Position numbers and translations under genes: made by a program. DNA of 27,456 nt, taken from the NCBI GenBank assembly GCA_025435555.1, contig JAIWWG010000177.1:1-27456 (forward strand), written 5' to 3'. Below are positions 9,274-19,872 of the stretch, one piece after another. Source of the DNA: Chytriomyces cf. hyalinus JEL632 (lineage: Eukaryota; Chytridiomycota; Chytridiomycetes; Chytridiales; Chytriomycetaceae). The notes beneath the pieces are model-generated. The model ran no database searches and was not told the DNA's origin. It saw nothing but the letters and a program-made list of their open reading frames with translations. Within the stretch, counting starts at the first letter, position 1; each line of letters starts with the position of its first letter.

Positions 9274-11951
9274 TTACTTCGCATCACCCTTCTTCCCTCG
9301 TTTATCTGGCGTAGCGGCCTCTTTCTTGTAATCGTGTCGGACTGATCCAAATGCTTTTGTGTTCATACATCTGTGCTTGATTCTTTCGAAGTTTTGAACT
9401 GTCGAGGTCAATATATTCTGTCAACAAAAGTATGTTATTGAATTTTGCGTTTCATGCAATCAAAAAGTACCTTCATTTTTAGCATCTCTTTGATGATGAC
9501 AACATTCATCCGAATGTCACGCTCATGCGTTGGCACTGCAAAGTCGCTGATGACTTTCCGGATAAAAAAGCCTCCTCCAGCATATACCAGCGCAGAAGAT
9601 TGAACAGTGTATCCAGTTGTCCTGAACCCACACATTCGAATGATTTGCATTGCATCAGCAGCTTCCTTTGACATGTATCCACCGCAAGCGGTTTCAATGT
9701 CTTTGCGAAGTTTGACGTGCATGTCTGTGGGCATGTGTCAAGAAAATGTCATTTTAGAGAATCATGAACTTACCGCGCAACGTTTTCGATAACTTCAGGG
9801 AGTCTGTCTGAAGTTTATTCCCAGGGTTTAAATTTGAACCCACTCGTTCCACACCAGAGAACTCATGACCAAACCCTTGCTCTGAAGTGTTGTGTTTTGA
9901 CTGTAAAACAATTTTGTCAGCACTTTCCACTTTTTCTGAGTAATAGAAACATTCACAGATACTCGCTGTGATAAGGGCGTCGAGGTGATACCCTCCCAAA
10001 CTCTCTGACGCAATCTGGCGACGGTCCCGCGACGCTTTGGAAACCGGCTCGCCACTGAGGGGTAATTAAAATCATATGATTAGATTGTGAATCTACACCT
10101 ATAAATATCTCATGTAAATGACTCATACTAGTGAATTGCAGCCGCTGAACTGAAAACTTTCAGCATATCAAAAAAAAACCAAACATCCAAGTCACGTTCT
10201 GTGTTGAACCTGGTTGGAACCCCATGGATAATCATCTCGTATCTAAAGAAGTTAAACTTTGAATGCGAATTGGAACAATTCCATTTAAATTTGAAACTTA
10301 CAACGATCTGAACAGGTTCATTGCGTAAAGAATGTCGCCGCTAAGTCTCCCAAACTTTTGCGCTTGCAAGTCGACAGATTCGATGATATTTTTGAGAGTT
10401 CCTGAAACATTGATTTCATTGCTGTCACTTCCCACCTCAGGAGAAGATGCGAAGTACGCTTTAGATTCATCATGTTCAGGTTGTCTATCATCCCTGTCCA
10501 CCAGAAACTGGTGAAGGGTTTGTAGACCCCCAAGCGGCCCTCCCATTTGAATGCCTTTGCACACGTTAACTAATTGCGTTGGTGAAACCTGGAAAAAACT
10601 ACAATCAAAAGGAAGAAGCAACTAAAAGCAAAGAGATATATACCAGCGAAAGAGCACACAAAACAGCATCAACATCTGAATCAAGTCTCTCAAATGTCTT
10701 CAAAGAAGAAGAAAGTGTTTTTTTCAAGACATTGACATCAGCAACTGAAAATACTTTAACTGTGCCAGCAAATGACAGGTCTATGATTCTCCAATAGAGA
10801 GGACTGACAATAATTCAACAACTGATTCAAGGTATTCATCAACAACTTACTTTGACGTATCATGTTGGCCAAAAACAGTCAAGTAGGCTGGCATTGCCAC
10901 ACCAAACCAGGAAGGTTTATCGCCCTTTAGATCCCATGCGATTTCGTACAAACATTCCGGGAGGTCGTTTTCAGTCTGTTTTCAAAACATCAGACCTAAA
11001 CCTTCATAAAGACAATATGAATCACCTGTTCACATGTTTCTGGGTCAGGAACTGAACTGGACACGTGTGGTTTCCGCACAGGTGGCACCAGATGATCTGT
11101 TGGAATAATTTGATGTTTTTCAGCGTTTTTGTTGAATTTGAGAAACTAACCAACCTTGTGATTCAGTCAAAGGTCTGTCTATTGAAATGTTTGTGCTTTC
11201 GATGACTGCCTTTCGACTGCTTTTTGCAACTGCAACCGTTGATTCCACATCCTCAAAAGTCACGTCTGTCTGTTCATCTTCTGAGGCACAATCCTAATTT
11301 GCATTGTGAGTAACGATAAGGAATGAAGCAAGTTGCGTTTAGTGTAAGAAAGCGATGACAATACCTTGAACAATTCAACATTGTGATGACCATCAATTAT
11401 TGCTGGTGAATTGTTAATGAGCTCCGTTTGGCGATTTTTCTTCATGACTTGTTTTCTTGGTTGCTCTGCAGGAAAGAGTTGTCAGTGGAATGATATCAGA
11501 TGATGAAAAGTCAGACCTTTAACAGGCCGTTTTCCGTTTGAACCACGTTCAGCATCGTATTCAACAGGACTACTGTCAAACAACTGCTCAATAGTTTGCA
11601 GCCCCTCCTGAGTCAAATCCACCAGTGTGTTGTATGTTTGTTCGTGAAGGTGGACATAAGGCAAAGCATCCGAATTTCGGACAATTGCTTCAAAGATCCC
11701 CTTCTTTGCTTGAAATAGCAGCGAGAATTCATCCTTTTTATTCTGAATAGGCCGATATCAGCAAGTGCAATGGTGATGTGAGAGGGAACAAAACAAACCA
11801 GTTCGGCATATATTTTGCGGTAAGCCCGGTCTGTTTTTTTCAGCTGCGACAACTCCCTTCTTACTGCGCTGGTGTACATTTGCCATGCTTTGTCATGGGT
11901 CTTTGAATAGAAGGCCACTTTGTCAGGCTGGCGGGCGATGAATGCCTCCAT
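9274..11951 (-). CDS. Intron-rich gene of unknown function
   Basis: The gene starts at ATG 11951 (MEAFIARQPDKVAFYSKTH) and ends at TAA 9274 with a basic tail (DKRGKKGDAK). The last three exons join cleanly: introns 9725-9773 (GTAAGT...CACAG) and 9418-9470 (GTACTT...GACAG) keep the frame. Further good donors or acceptors lie near 10300, 10590/10644, 10857, 11028, 11148, 11363, 11514 and 11740/11800, so about ten introns of 45-65 bp are likely. Recognisable exon sequences include NSDALPYVHLHEQTYNTL, LVNVCKGIQMGGPLGGLQ and ACGGYMSKEAADAMQIIRM. The middle is Ser/Asp/Glu-rich and probably disordered. No signal peptide or membrane segment is seen. I do not recognise the family. Confidence 0.65.
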
Positions 11952-11982
11952 TGATGGTTTTTATGTAAACTGTTTATCATGT

Positions 11983-12233
11983 AAACAAAACAAAACAACG
12001 GAAAAGATAAGTTGCCATCCCCTCCCCAAAGAAGGATCCGGCGATGGCTGGGTCGTCACATCTATTGATGCCACGCACCCAGTCTGACTGTGAGGCTCTC
12101 GGGAGATTGCTGAATCAGTTGTCAGATTACTTCTTCTTTACCTATTCTCTATGTTGGCGATGGCTGGGCGCATCGCGGGATGCCACGCACCCAGTCTGAC
12201 TGTGAGGCTTTCGGGAGAGTGCTCAATCAGTTG
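11983..12233. repeat. Direct duplication, copy 1 (251 bp)
   Basis: Starts AAACAAAACAAAACAAC, continues through AAGATAAGTTG and CCCCAAAGAAGGATCCGGCG into two satellite units. The copy at 13966-14216 has the same length and only a few differences. Confidence 0.85.
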
Positions 12234-12440
12234 CCACATTACTCCTTCCCACTTTTTGTATGTGGCGATGGCGGGGCTTTCGGGAGGCTCAACCAGTTGC
12301 CACAACACCACTTTTCATCACTCACCTCAATGTGGCGATGGCTGGGTGCATCGCGGGATGCCACGCACCCAGTCTGACTGTGAGGCTTTCGGGAGATTGC
12401 TCAATCAGTTGCCGCATGCCCCTCTGTCGCCTTCCCCATG
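12042..12440. repeat. Satellite units CGATGGCTGGG...CAATCAGTTG
   Basis: Units start at about 12042, 12158, 12265 (shortened) and 12335. Each reads CGATGGCTGGG, then CACGCACCCAGTCTGACTG, then GAGGCTTTCGGGAGA and CAATCAGTTGCCAC. Full units are about 116 bp including a T-rich spacer (TTACTTCTTCTTTACC). Two more units lie in the duplicate at 13966-14246. Long frames crossing the array are translations of the repeat. Confidence 0.85.
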
Positions 12441-12485
12441 TCCTCGTTGCTAATTTATTTCTGATCCAGACTCCATAAAGACCAT

Positions 12486-13178
12486 TTGCCCATAACACCA
12501 CCGAAGGGCCACCTCCTCAAGGCACTTTCAATGAAACTGTTGGACGCAGGGCCATGGTCATACTGCAATTCAGATGGCTCACACACTAAGACTCCGCACC
12601 CGGACGAACCTCGGATGGCAATGCGGCGAAGCGACACTGACTCTCAGTTCAGGTTATTCTTTGTTGAGGCACAATATTGTCATCCGTCATCCCAACTAAA
12701 ACCGACCAACCCAACCACAACCACCAGGCACATTGTTCTTAAATGGATGGATGGATGGATGGATGGATGTGGGAAGAAACCTTCCACTTTTTCGCAATGG
12801 AGCTTTGCGAGCCGCGCTGCTTCGATTCAGATTTGCCGGGCATGGATACGCGCCTCTTTCGATGTGCCCAAACTGCCACCGGCGCCGCCATTCAGCGCTG
12901 GATCCTCGCTTCTGGACCTGAAATACGCGAATATTTCGAAGACCTCCCCACAGAAAAAATGGCTGATTCATTTCAAATCCGAGCTTTCAATCGCCGTGTA
13001 TTCCTCACAACACTGCCTTTCGTTCACCTGGAGCTCGAAGATTAGTGGAGCCAGTTGTTCAGCAAGATTTTCTTTTCAAACGACTGCGCCGGCGCTTCTT
13101 CTGTGGCCGCTGCTGCTGCTATTGGAGGGAAGAGGTTGTGAAATCTGCACAATACTCCGGCAGAGAATCCGACGCTAA
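12486..13178 (+). CDS. ORF across inverted-repeat arm A, function unknown
   Basis: A 230-codon open frame. Its second half (ISKTSPQKKWLIHF, AVYSSQHCLSFTWSSK) is shared with the end of the minus-strand coiled-coil gene at 20207-21175, because both lie in the inverted repeat. Differences between the two copies include silent changes in this frame, so it may be the coding one. The first half crosses an (ATGG)n run and is not convincing. A second plus frame (12792-13045, MELCEPRCFDSDLPG) is also open, but its copy differences are nearly all amino-acid changing. Confidence 0.3.
   Translation: MPITPPKGHLLKALSMKLLDAGPWSYCNSDGSHTKTPHPDEPRMAMRRSDTDSQFRLFFVEAQYCHPSSQLKPTNPTTTTRHIVLKWMDGWMDGCGKKPSTFSQWSFASRAASIQICRAWIRASFDVPKLPPAPPFSAGSSLLDLKYANISKTSPQKKWLIHFKSELSIAVYSSQHCLSFTWSSKISGASCSARFSFQTTAPALLLWPLLLLLEGRGCEICTILRQRIRR
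12743..12768. repeat. (ATGG)n microsatellite
   Basis: Six and a half perfect ATGG units, giving a WMDG repeat in translation. Confidence 0.95.
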
Positions 13179-13427
13179 AATGGTGCTCGAGTTTTAATGG
13201 TGCAGTCGTTGTTGCGCGTTTCATATACCGACTGGATTCCGATGCTTTGTACGAAGATGGTTCAAGTAAACGTGGTGCTGAAGTGCCAGCAAGTAGAGAG
13301 GAGCTGGTTGCAGCAGTTCGAACCTCCGCGGCAAGTACAAGAGCGACTTCAGCAACTCAGTCTGGTCAGTCCTGCGCAATGCCGAATCCAGCTCTATGCT
13401 ATGGACAACGCTATCATCACCGATCTG
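12930..13427. repeat. Large inverted repeat, arm A
   Basis: Matches the reverse complement of 19891-20356 with scattered substitutions and one extra segment of about 35 bp near 13217-13251. The inner edge is CACCGATCTG and the outer edge is AATATTTCGAA. The arms enclose about 6.46 kb holding the minisatellites, the direct-duplication copy, the GCN1 fragment and the four-exon unknown gene. Confidence 0.9.
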
Positions 13428-13493
13428 GGTGACCTTCCTGTCAATAGGTGCCATCGCAGGAACTTGGGCCGTTTGTGTGGGCTGAATTTGCAA
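13221..13493 (-). CDS. Duplicated domain ORF in arm A, unknown family
   Basis: The minus-strand frame holds VTQIGDDSVVH, then IELDSALRRTDQTELLKSLL and RRFELLQPAPLYLLALQHHV. The same protein sequence occurs on the plus strand at 19873-20244 with few replacements and several silent differences, which favours this as a coding frame. It is Leu-rich and probably helical. Upstream of VTQIGDD the two copies diverge. I do not recognise a family. The opposite-strand frame (13197-13571) is also conserved, so strand assignment is a judgement. Confidence 0.4.
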   Translation of the reverse strand: MQIQPTQTAQVPAMAPIDRKVTQIGDDSVVHSIELDSALRRTDQTELLKSLLYLPRRFELLQPAPLYLLALQHHVYLNHLRTKHRNPVGI

Positions 13494-13516
13494 ACAAAAA
13501 CATCGTCAAGGCACCC

Positions 13517-13632
13517 CCCAGAGGCTGCGGATTCTGGGGGGCATGAGGCTGCGGATTCGCCTTTGACGTAGACTCAGGAGCCAGTCCCCCGGAGGCTGCG
13601 GATTCCGGGCGGATATGGGGCTGCGGATCCGG
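13517..13632. repeat. GAGGCTGCGGATTC minisatellite
   Basis: Four copies of GAGGCTGCGGATTC or close variants, with unequal spacers containing CCCCC/GGGGG and CCGGGCGG. No gene is supported between 13494 and 13965 apart from this and the short repeat near 13883. Confidence 0.8.
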
Positions 13633-13876
13633 CTCTTGAGTTGACAAGATAACACGAACTTTGACAGACCAAGATAAGTTATCCCATCTTCCTCTCGCGC
13701 CCTCGTTCGGATCCCCATTTTCGCGTTGCTAAACTTCTGATTTTGACATTTTTCAGGATGATCTGCCAAAGGATTGCATGCATATGATCCCTTCCATCGT
13801 CTCATACAAGCTGGAGCACCTTATCGGCTCCAGACTACCGAGTAACCGTGTCGAATTCAATAAGAGCGGGCTCATT

Positions 13877-13914
13877 CTATATAAATGCCCTCAAAATGCC
13901 CTCAAAATGCCCTC
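13877..13914 (+). repeat. TATATAAA followed by three AAATGCCCTCA units
   Basis: CTATATAAATG is followed by three 11-bp units of AAATGCCCTCA. The TATA-like sequence has no convincing gene behind it, so I call only the repeat. Confidence 0.65.
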
Positions 13915-13965
13915 ACCCTTCTGGCATAACCAAGTGTTGTTGTTGTTGACCCATCACAAATAAAT

Positions 13966-14246
13966 AAACAAAACAAAACAACCGAAAAGATAAGTTGTCA
14001 TCCCCTCCCCAAAGAAGGATCCGGCGATGGCTGGGTCGTCACATCTATTGATGCCACGCACCCAGTCTGACTGTGAGGCTCTTGGGAGATTGCTGAATCG
14101 GTTGTCAGATTACTTCTTCTTTCCCTATTCTCTATGTTGGCGATGGCTGGGCGCCCCGCGGGATGCCACGCACCCAGTCTGACTGTGAGGCTTTCGGGCG
14201 AGTGCTCAATCAGTTGTCAGATTACTTCTTCTTTACCTATTCTCTA
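13966..14246. repeat. Direct duplication, copy 2, abutting the GCN1 break
   Basis: Positions 13966-14216 duplicate 11983-12233. The next 30 bp (TCAGATTACTTCTTCTTTACC...) repeat the spacer of the first satellite unit and end in CTCTAG. Its last bases supply the stop codon of the truncated GCN1 frame. Confidence 0.85.
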
Positions 14247-17200
14247 GATTTCAGACCCGAAAATGATGAGCTCCGTCCGGATTTTTTCTTTGATGTTTCG
14301 AGTGCGTCCAATACGCAATAGCAGATAGTAAATCAGTGGGAAGATGTACGCGAAGGCTCCTGGTGACAAGGGATTCGATGCAACGTAATCTGCCTTGGCG
14401 GCCGTCAGCAGCTTCGTCAAAACAACTGCGAAATCGAAGGGGCCTTGTTAGCATTGCAGACAGTATTGAAAAGATACGAAAGAAATCACCTGAAAGGTCT
14501 TTTTTGCAAAGATCCTCTGAAATCCCGACTGGAGAAATCTCGACGCCCATCAAACGCAATGTGGCAACATCCCAACCCATTTCCATAACCCTCCAAATAC
14601 GATCGCCAGTTGCTTTCGAAATCAGTCGGAAGGGTCCCTTCTTGCCTCTCTTTCCACGTCTCACAGCGACACTCTCTCTTTCGACAACTCTCATCTGCTT
14701 CGATGCTTCGCGACATCCACATTTCAAACGCTTCCCGTGCGTCTTCATCCAAAGAAACAACGACGCCGTTCAGAATGGATTCAAGCACTTGAAGAGTACC
14801 CAACACCCGCAATCGAATCGCTTCGACCCGTTCACGGTTTGCCCTTTCTTTTTCCAACTGCAATTTTTCAGCTCCTTTTTCAGCTTTGGCTGCGGCGGCA
14901 GCTTTTGCAGAAACAGGTTTTCCAGCTGCCTTTGCCGGTGCTTTTGCAGCTGAAGTTGCAGACGCGCCCTTCTTGGCCTGCAGCTCCTTCTTGAGTTCAC
15001 GCTCCCACTTTTCTTCAGCAGTTTTGGGCCGCTCGTCATCTTCTTCAACCACTGCAGCAACTTTCAGTTTACCCTGTGAATCGCAAACAGCAACACCTTC
15101 CTCTCCCTTCCACACAGCGATATCCACCAACGTGACATTCTTGACAACAGCATTATCCAAGCTTTCCAAGATTGAAGGCATAGCCTTGTTCAAAACAACT
15201 TCTGGGAACACTCCCACAAGTAGGGTAATGGCGTTCAACGTGGCTTCCTGAAATACAGCACTCACATTGACAGAGAAACCGCCAAGCGTGTAATCCTCTT
15301 CACTTGCTTCTACAGGCGTGGCACTAGCGCTCTGCAAGCAACTTGCCATCAAACGCTCTACAACAGCACCACCCAGAGATGCAACAACATTCAAGATCCA
15401 CTCCGCACCGCCAGCAGATGGGAATCCAAGCGTCTTTTCCAACACTGCTCATGACAACAGGATGTGCACACAGAACCAACAGCTCCATCAAAACAAGTTG
15501 TAATTTTGCGCTCTTGAGCAAACTGTGTAATGCACCACAGACTTTTCGACAATGGCTCCGATCCCCATTCGGCCGATATTTGCGACACGATGAAGAATTT
15601 CTTCCCCATTCGGCCGATATTTGCGACACGATGAAGAATTTCTTCCTGCTCTGGAGAGGCTGTGCAGACAAGGGTTTGGATATAATCGATTGCAGCGCGA
15701 CGGACTTCATGGTTCACGGATGGAGTCATCATGAGGTGAGCCCATGCGCTTGCAAACAATGATTTTTCTTGGCGCGATGCCGAAGGCACCATCGCGTAAA
15801 GAGATTCGGTGGTCAGAATAAGACTGAGGCAATGGAAAAACGCGAGTTCATCGTCTTTGGAGGTGAGGAGCAAAAGTTCAGGAAAAATGTTTTACACTTG
15901 ATGCAGGCCTCACATACACCCTAAAGACTCTTTTCTGCCAAACCCGTGCTCAAGGCTTCAAAAGAAGTCTTGTTGAGGAGCCCAAGAATGCTCTTTCGAA
16001 TCAACTTGCTGCTTTTCGCGTCGGTAAGCCCACTCGTGATGAATGTGACGAGTTGGGTGAGAATTGACGAATCTGATGTTGCAAGGTACGCCTCAAAGTG
16101 GGCCGCAAGAGCTGCGAAGCATGCCAAGAGGGAAGTCTCTGAGGTTTCTTTTGCAGTCAATGGGATCAAGGCGGAGATAATTTTTCCCGAGATGGCTGGA
16201 GTACGGCTGGGAAGCTTGCAGAATTGAAAAGTACAATGCTCGTGTTTCGGGTGAGGGAGAACGAGCTGGATGCAACAGTTTGTCAACATTATAATGGGAA
16301 GAGGCAGAAACAAATACGCACCAGTAAATGTCTTCAAAACAAACATCTGCAACTTTCAGCAGGTCATCTCCGTTGGAAGATTTCGACGCAAACGTTTCGA
16401 ACAAGCCGGCAGCATCCGCTCGAATGGCTTCATTCGTAGATTTCATATTGCCTGAATGGAAAACAGACAGTTAGCTGCAGCGTTAATCCACCAGTCGTAA
16501 CTGTACTCAACTCAAAAGGGAATCGACAAATTTTTCGCGAAAAGACCAAACGCCACTGGTTTAATGATCGATTCGAAAATTCGCAAGATGAATTCGGGAG
16601 ATCACAGCATTAATCTTTCGGCAGACGCGCAAAGCTGATTTTGGAGCATTTCTGCAGTCAAAAATTGTTTGAAGAACAGATCAAAACTTGACTGTAGAAT
16701 GACTGTCGAAAAATGAATGCAAAGTTGGTTAGCACAAGAAAAGAGACAGAACAAGTTTGATGGATGGCATGAATCTGATGTGCTCAAATCGGCATCTACG
16801 TGAGACACTTCAAAAAAACAGTGCGAATCGCGAGCATCTCACCAAAACAGTTTTCGACACGGCGCTTTTCGCTGACCCAGCAATTAAGTTTTTCTCAAAA
16901 ATACTTGGCAACCTTGTCCTTCAATGAGGCGACATGGGCAAGATCCCACTTCTTGTACACCAAGCACCCCACAGCTTCTCCCAGCACGAGCGCATAACGA
17001 ATAGCAGTTGAATCGGATCCATCCACCAGTTTTTCGTTGTTGAGGATCGTGGAGAGAACCAAATTCGGCATGAATCCGTGTTTCCCAATGAGCATGAACT
17101 TGCGTGCAATTTAACGGACTGCAGGATGAGTCGATTTTTGCGACCATCGACGTGTGGGTGCAGAGAAAAGGATCTGACGAGAGCATCAATGATTGCTGCA

Positions 17201-17459
17201 TGCGTTGCCAAGAGCGGGGCAAAAACAGCCAAGTCAATTTGAGGTGTTTCGCCGGACTTTTTTTTGATCGCTCGATATTCTGTTGTCTCGGGACAGTGGC
17301 TTGTAAAAGGAAACTGGACCACTTGAGACAGTTGAAGAGAATGATGGAGTCGGAGCTGTTCTTGAAAACAAGGAGTTTTTTAAAAAAAAAGCCCGCGTTC
17401 GAAGGGAAAGCCAATCTACCCACATCCTGCCCACGCCCGTTCAAGACGTCTCGCCGCAC
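14244..17459 (-). pseudogene. GCN1: GCN1-like translational regulator, truncated 5' part
   Basis: GCN1 is a very large HEAT-repeat protein that binds ribosomes and activates the eIF2-alpha kinase GCN2 under amino-acid starvation. The minus-strand frames carry its N-terminal region: HEAT-like helices (KLIRKSILGLLNKTS, HEVRRAAIDYIQTLVC, LLKSAKLQLVLMELLVLCAH) and then the charged segment TAEEKWERELKKELQAKKG followed by an Ala/Lys-rich helix and LQLEKERANRERVEAIRLR. That segment matches the conserved charged region of GCN1. One clear intron is 14426-14489 (GTGATT...GCAG). The last exon (LSPGAFAYIFPLIYYLLL) stops at TAG 14244-14246 in the satellite. GCN1 proteins are about 2,600 residues, so more than half is missing. 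Apparent one-base losses occur near 15544, 15437 and 14655, plus a 41-bp duplication at 15563-15644. The N-terminal start is uncertain; exons near 16500-17460 are fragmentary. Confidence 0.62.
15563..15644. repeat. Perfect 41-bp tandem duplication inside GCN1
   Basis: Two adjacent identical 41-bp units containing CCCATTCGGCCGATATTTGC and ACACGATGAAGAATTTCTTC. As 41 is not a multiple of three, the second unit is read in a different frame. Confidence 0.95.
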
Positions 17460-18105
17460 CCTTCAGTGCGTTCCCGTTCTGATTCACAGCCTTGTTTCTG
17501 AGCAGTAGTTTGAGTGCTTCATGAGCAGCAGCATGCCTGCTGCTCACCGCCTGGTGCTGCCGACTGCTGCTGATGGAGCCAGGCAGTGGGGCCGATCGAA
17601 ATGCGTGGGCGGCTCTGCAGGTGAAGCGAGGCGCTGTTGAAGAAATGTGCGCAGCTGGAACCGAGTCGGCTGATAACGGGAGCGGCTGCTGATGGAGCCG
17701 GGGAGGCCGATGGAAATGCGGGGGCGACCGGTGCTGATGAAGCGGCTGCGGATTGAGCGTGGAGCCGTCAATGCTGCGACGAAGAATATGCAGTTGCCGT
17801 TGATAATAATGCGGAGGTTGCGGCGATCGGAGCGCACGGCAAAGTGCCAACAATGGTCTGGAGGAAGAGAAGCAAAGGAAGGGTGATTATCATCGGGGCA
17901 CGGAATCAGAGTAAAAGATGCTACCACTGACAAACAGCTGCTGGGACTGAATGGATGAGTATCGTGTTTGGCGGCTGGCTGAGCGCAACAAATAAGGACG
18001 CAACAACAGGCACACTGAAGAGCGCGGCAGGGACCATTCAAGATAGTAAGTCATGAGGTCAAACATGGGAGCAAAACCAGCGACTCTCTTGACAAGTATC
18101 CCATA
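17460..18105. other. GC-rich interval with GCTGATGGAGCC repeats
   Basis: GCTGATGGAGCC occurs near 17568 and 17686, followed by related GAAATGCG(T/G)GGGCGGC-like segments. Several open frames on both strands are compositional (Arg/Pro/Ser/His-rich) and I accept none. The interval separates the divergent GCN1 fragment and four-exon gene, so it may include both promoters. Confidence 0.4.
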
Positions 18106-19831
18106 ATGGGCCAGTTACCGCAACTGCAAACAGTGTGCGCAGATTGTGGGTCTTTTTTGCCTTTTTTCTTTTGCTCACAAATGCGTTCCACAAGGCCCAA
18201 CATGCCCTCGTTGGAAATCACCGAGCAGATATTGACCGTGAGAGCAAACTGTTTGCTCACTAAATTGCGCGACGGCCTGAATGCACAGCATTCCTTCCAC
18301 AGAGTCTTGCTGAATGGAATGAAAGGAGTGGACTTGGAAGAAGATGACGAGGAAGCACCTTCGAAACCAAAGTCCAGAAAGAGGAAGAGAACCAGACAAA
18401 GACGGCTGCTCTGGGAAGGAGGTATTGGTTGTTTGAATGTTTGGATATATTTCTGGGTGACTACATATAATTCAAAGGTTGTCCAGTGGCAGAAACAGAT
18501 GCTGAAGAATTGGACGGTGCAGAGACAGTCAACACAGATATGAATGACAATAAAGGCGAAACAATGGACCAAGACGTGGTCAACAAACATGTTGAGAAGA
18601 CAAAAGCAGAGGAAACGGAGATGGACCAACTCGCTGCAGATGCAAAAATGGCCAAATTTCTCAAACACGCACAGGTGAGATACATTCACAACAACTCCAT
18701 GTTAACAATAATTCAAATGCTGAATACTTAGAGCCTCGGGTACATTAAACCGTACATTGCAAAAATTAAAAGGTTTATTCGAGACGACAACTTCATTGGA
18801 GTTATCCATTTGAGCCATACAACCAGTGCTCAAGCAAAGACCATCATGGAAAAAAACCAGTCGTCCTTCTTGCCTTGGAAGAAGAGTTGGTGGGGTACGT
18901 TTTGACCCATTCCAAGTCACGGCAAGAACAAAAGTCTTGCAAGTTCCAGTTTACGGCAATTGGGAAGCTGTTGCAACAATTCAAGACCATGAAACTGCCG
19001 GGAGACGAAATATCAAAGTCGCACCAAAATGCTTTTCCCAACAAGGTCGTTGAAGGAAGTGAAAGGGTCTACAATCTGTCAGTTTTCAACATGCAAGGCC
19101 ATAAGCACACACCACTCAAGCTTTCCCCCTATACCTTCAAAGGAGCGCTTACTAGCAATGTGGATCTGGGGGACAAAACACCTACAAGTGCTGTACTCGG
19201 ACAAGTTACGGAATACGGAGGCTTGACCCTGCAAACTCCAGCTCTAGTGGACGAACTGAATGCAGTATTCTTCCCAGACTCTGTCCAAAGAAAGAAGGAC
19301 ATCAACCACCTCATCTACAAACATGAGCGACAAGTTAGCACCAGGGTTGTAGAAAATGGTGGATACCCATTGCGGTATATAGCCAGAAACATGCTGAATC
19401 CAAAGCATCGTGATTCCAAAGACGACAAGGTCATACCATCAACGCTCCTTTACGGAGGAAAATTTGCGGGTGAAAAGTCTTTTTTGAAACTCAGCAAGCA
19501 TGACGTTTCTATTCCAGTTGAGCAGATCGTATTTTATTTTATCATGTACAACCTCTAACCTCATTTTCTTGACCACCAGATCTCTGAAGGCTCAATCATC
19601 TCCTTTTTTGCCGGCCGTATTCATCATGAGGTTGATGTGGACCCAGAATTCCTTGAAAGCAAGAACCGGTTTCAAGAGCGGATTGTGGAGGTGTTTGGAT
19701 CGTATGACAGCATCTATAAAAACTTGACAAAGAGGGACGAAAAGATGAAAGCAGTCTGCAATAATCTTACGAAGAGGGACATGAAGAAGGCCAAAAAGGG
19801 AAACGAAGCAGCCGCGGTTGGAAAAAAATAA
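18106..19831 (+). CDS. Four-exon gene of unknown function
   Basis: Exons are joined by introns 18422-18477 (phase 1), 18675-18731 (phase 0) and 19529-19579 (phase 0), all GT-AG and 51-57 bp. The start is ATG 18106 or, more conservatively, 18181 (MRSTRPNMPSLEITEQ). The N-terminal part is followed by an acidic and then Lys/Arg-rich linker (LEEDDEEAPSKPKSRKRKR) and a Glu/Asp-rich exon. The main domain includes YNLSVFNMQGHKHTPLK, LGQVTEYGGLTLQTPALVDE and ENGGYPLRYIARNMLNP. The C-terminal helix is Lys-rich and ends GNEAAAVGKK at TAA. The frame shifts once, at an A7 run (18850-18856). The highly charged linkers suggest a nuclear protein. I do not recognise the family. Confidence 0.6.
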
Positions 19832-19872
19832 AAAGTGATTGTACCTTTGAAGATTTCAGACCGCTTGCGTAA

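Noticed and set aside
8895-9350. 151-codon minus-strand frame
   Set aside because: It overlaps, in another frame, the last exon of the intron-rich gene (which ends at 9274), and its rest is Arg/Tyr-rich with no support.
12151-12478. Three overlapping plus-strand frames of 65-100 codons
   Set aside because: They are translations of the satellite units in three phases.
11983-14246. CRISPR-like array
   Set aside because: Units are over 100 bp, unevenly spaced and without unique spacers of constant size; this is a eukaryotic satellite.
17544-18041. 165-codon minus-strand Arg/Pro/Ser-rich frame
   Set aside because: Follows GC-rich repeated DNA; several overlapping frames on both strands are equally open, so none is credible.
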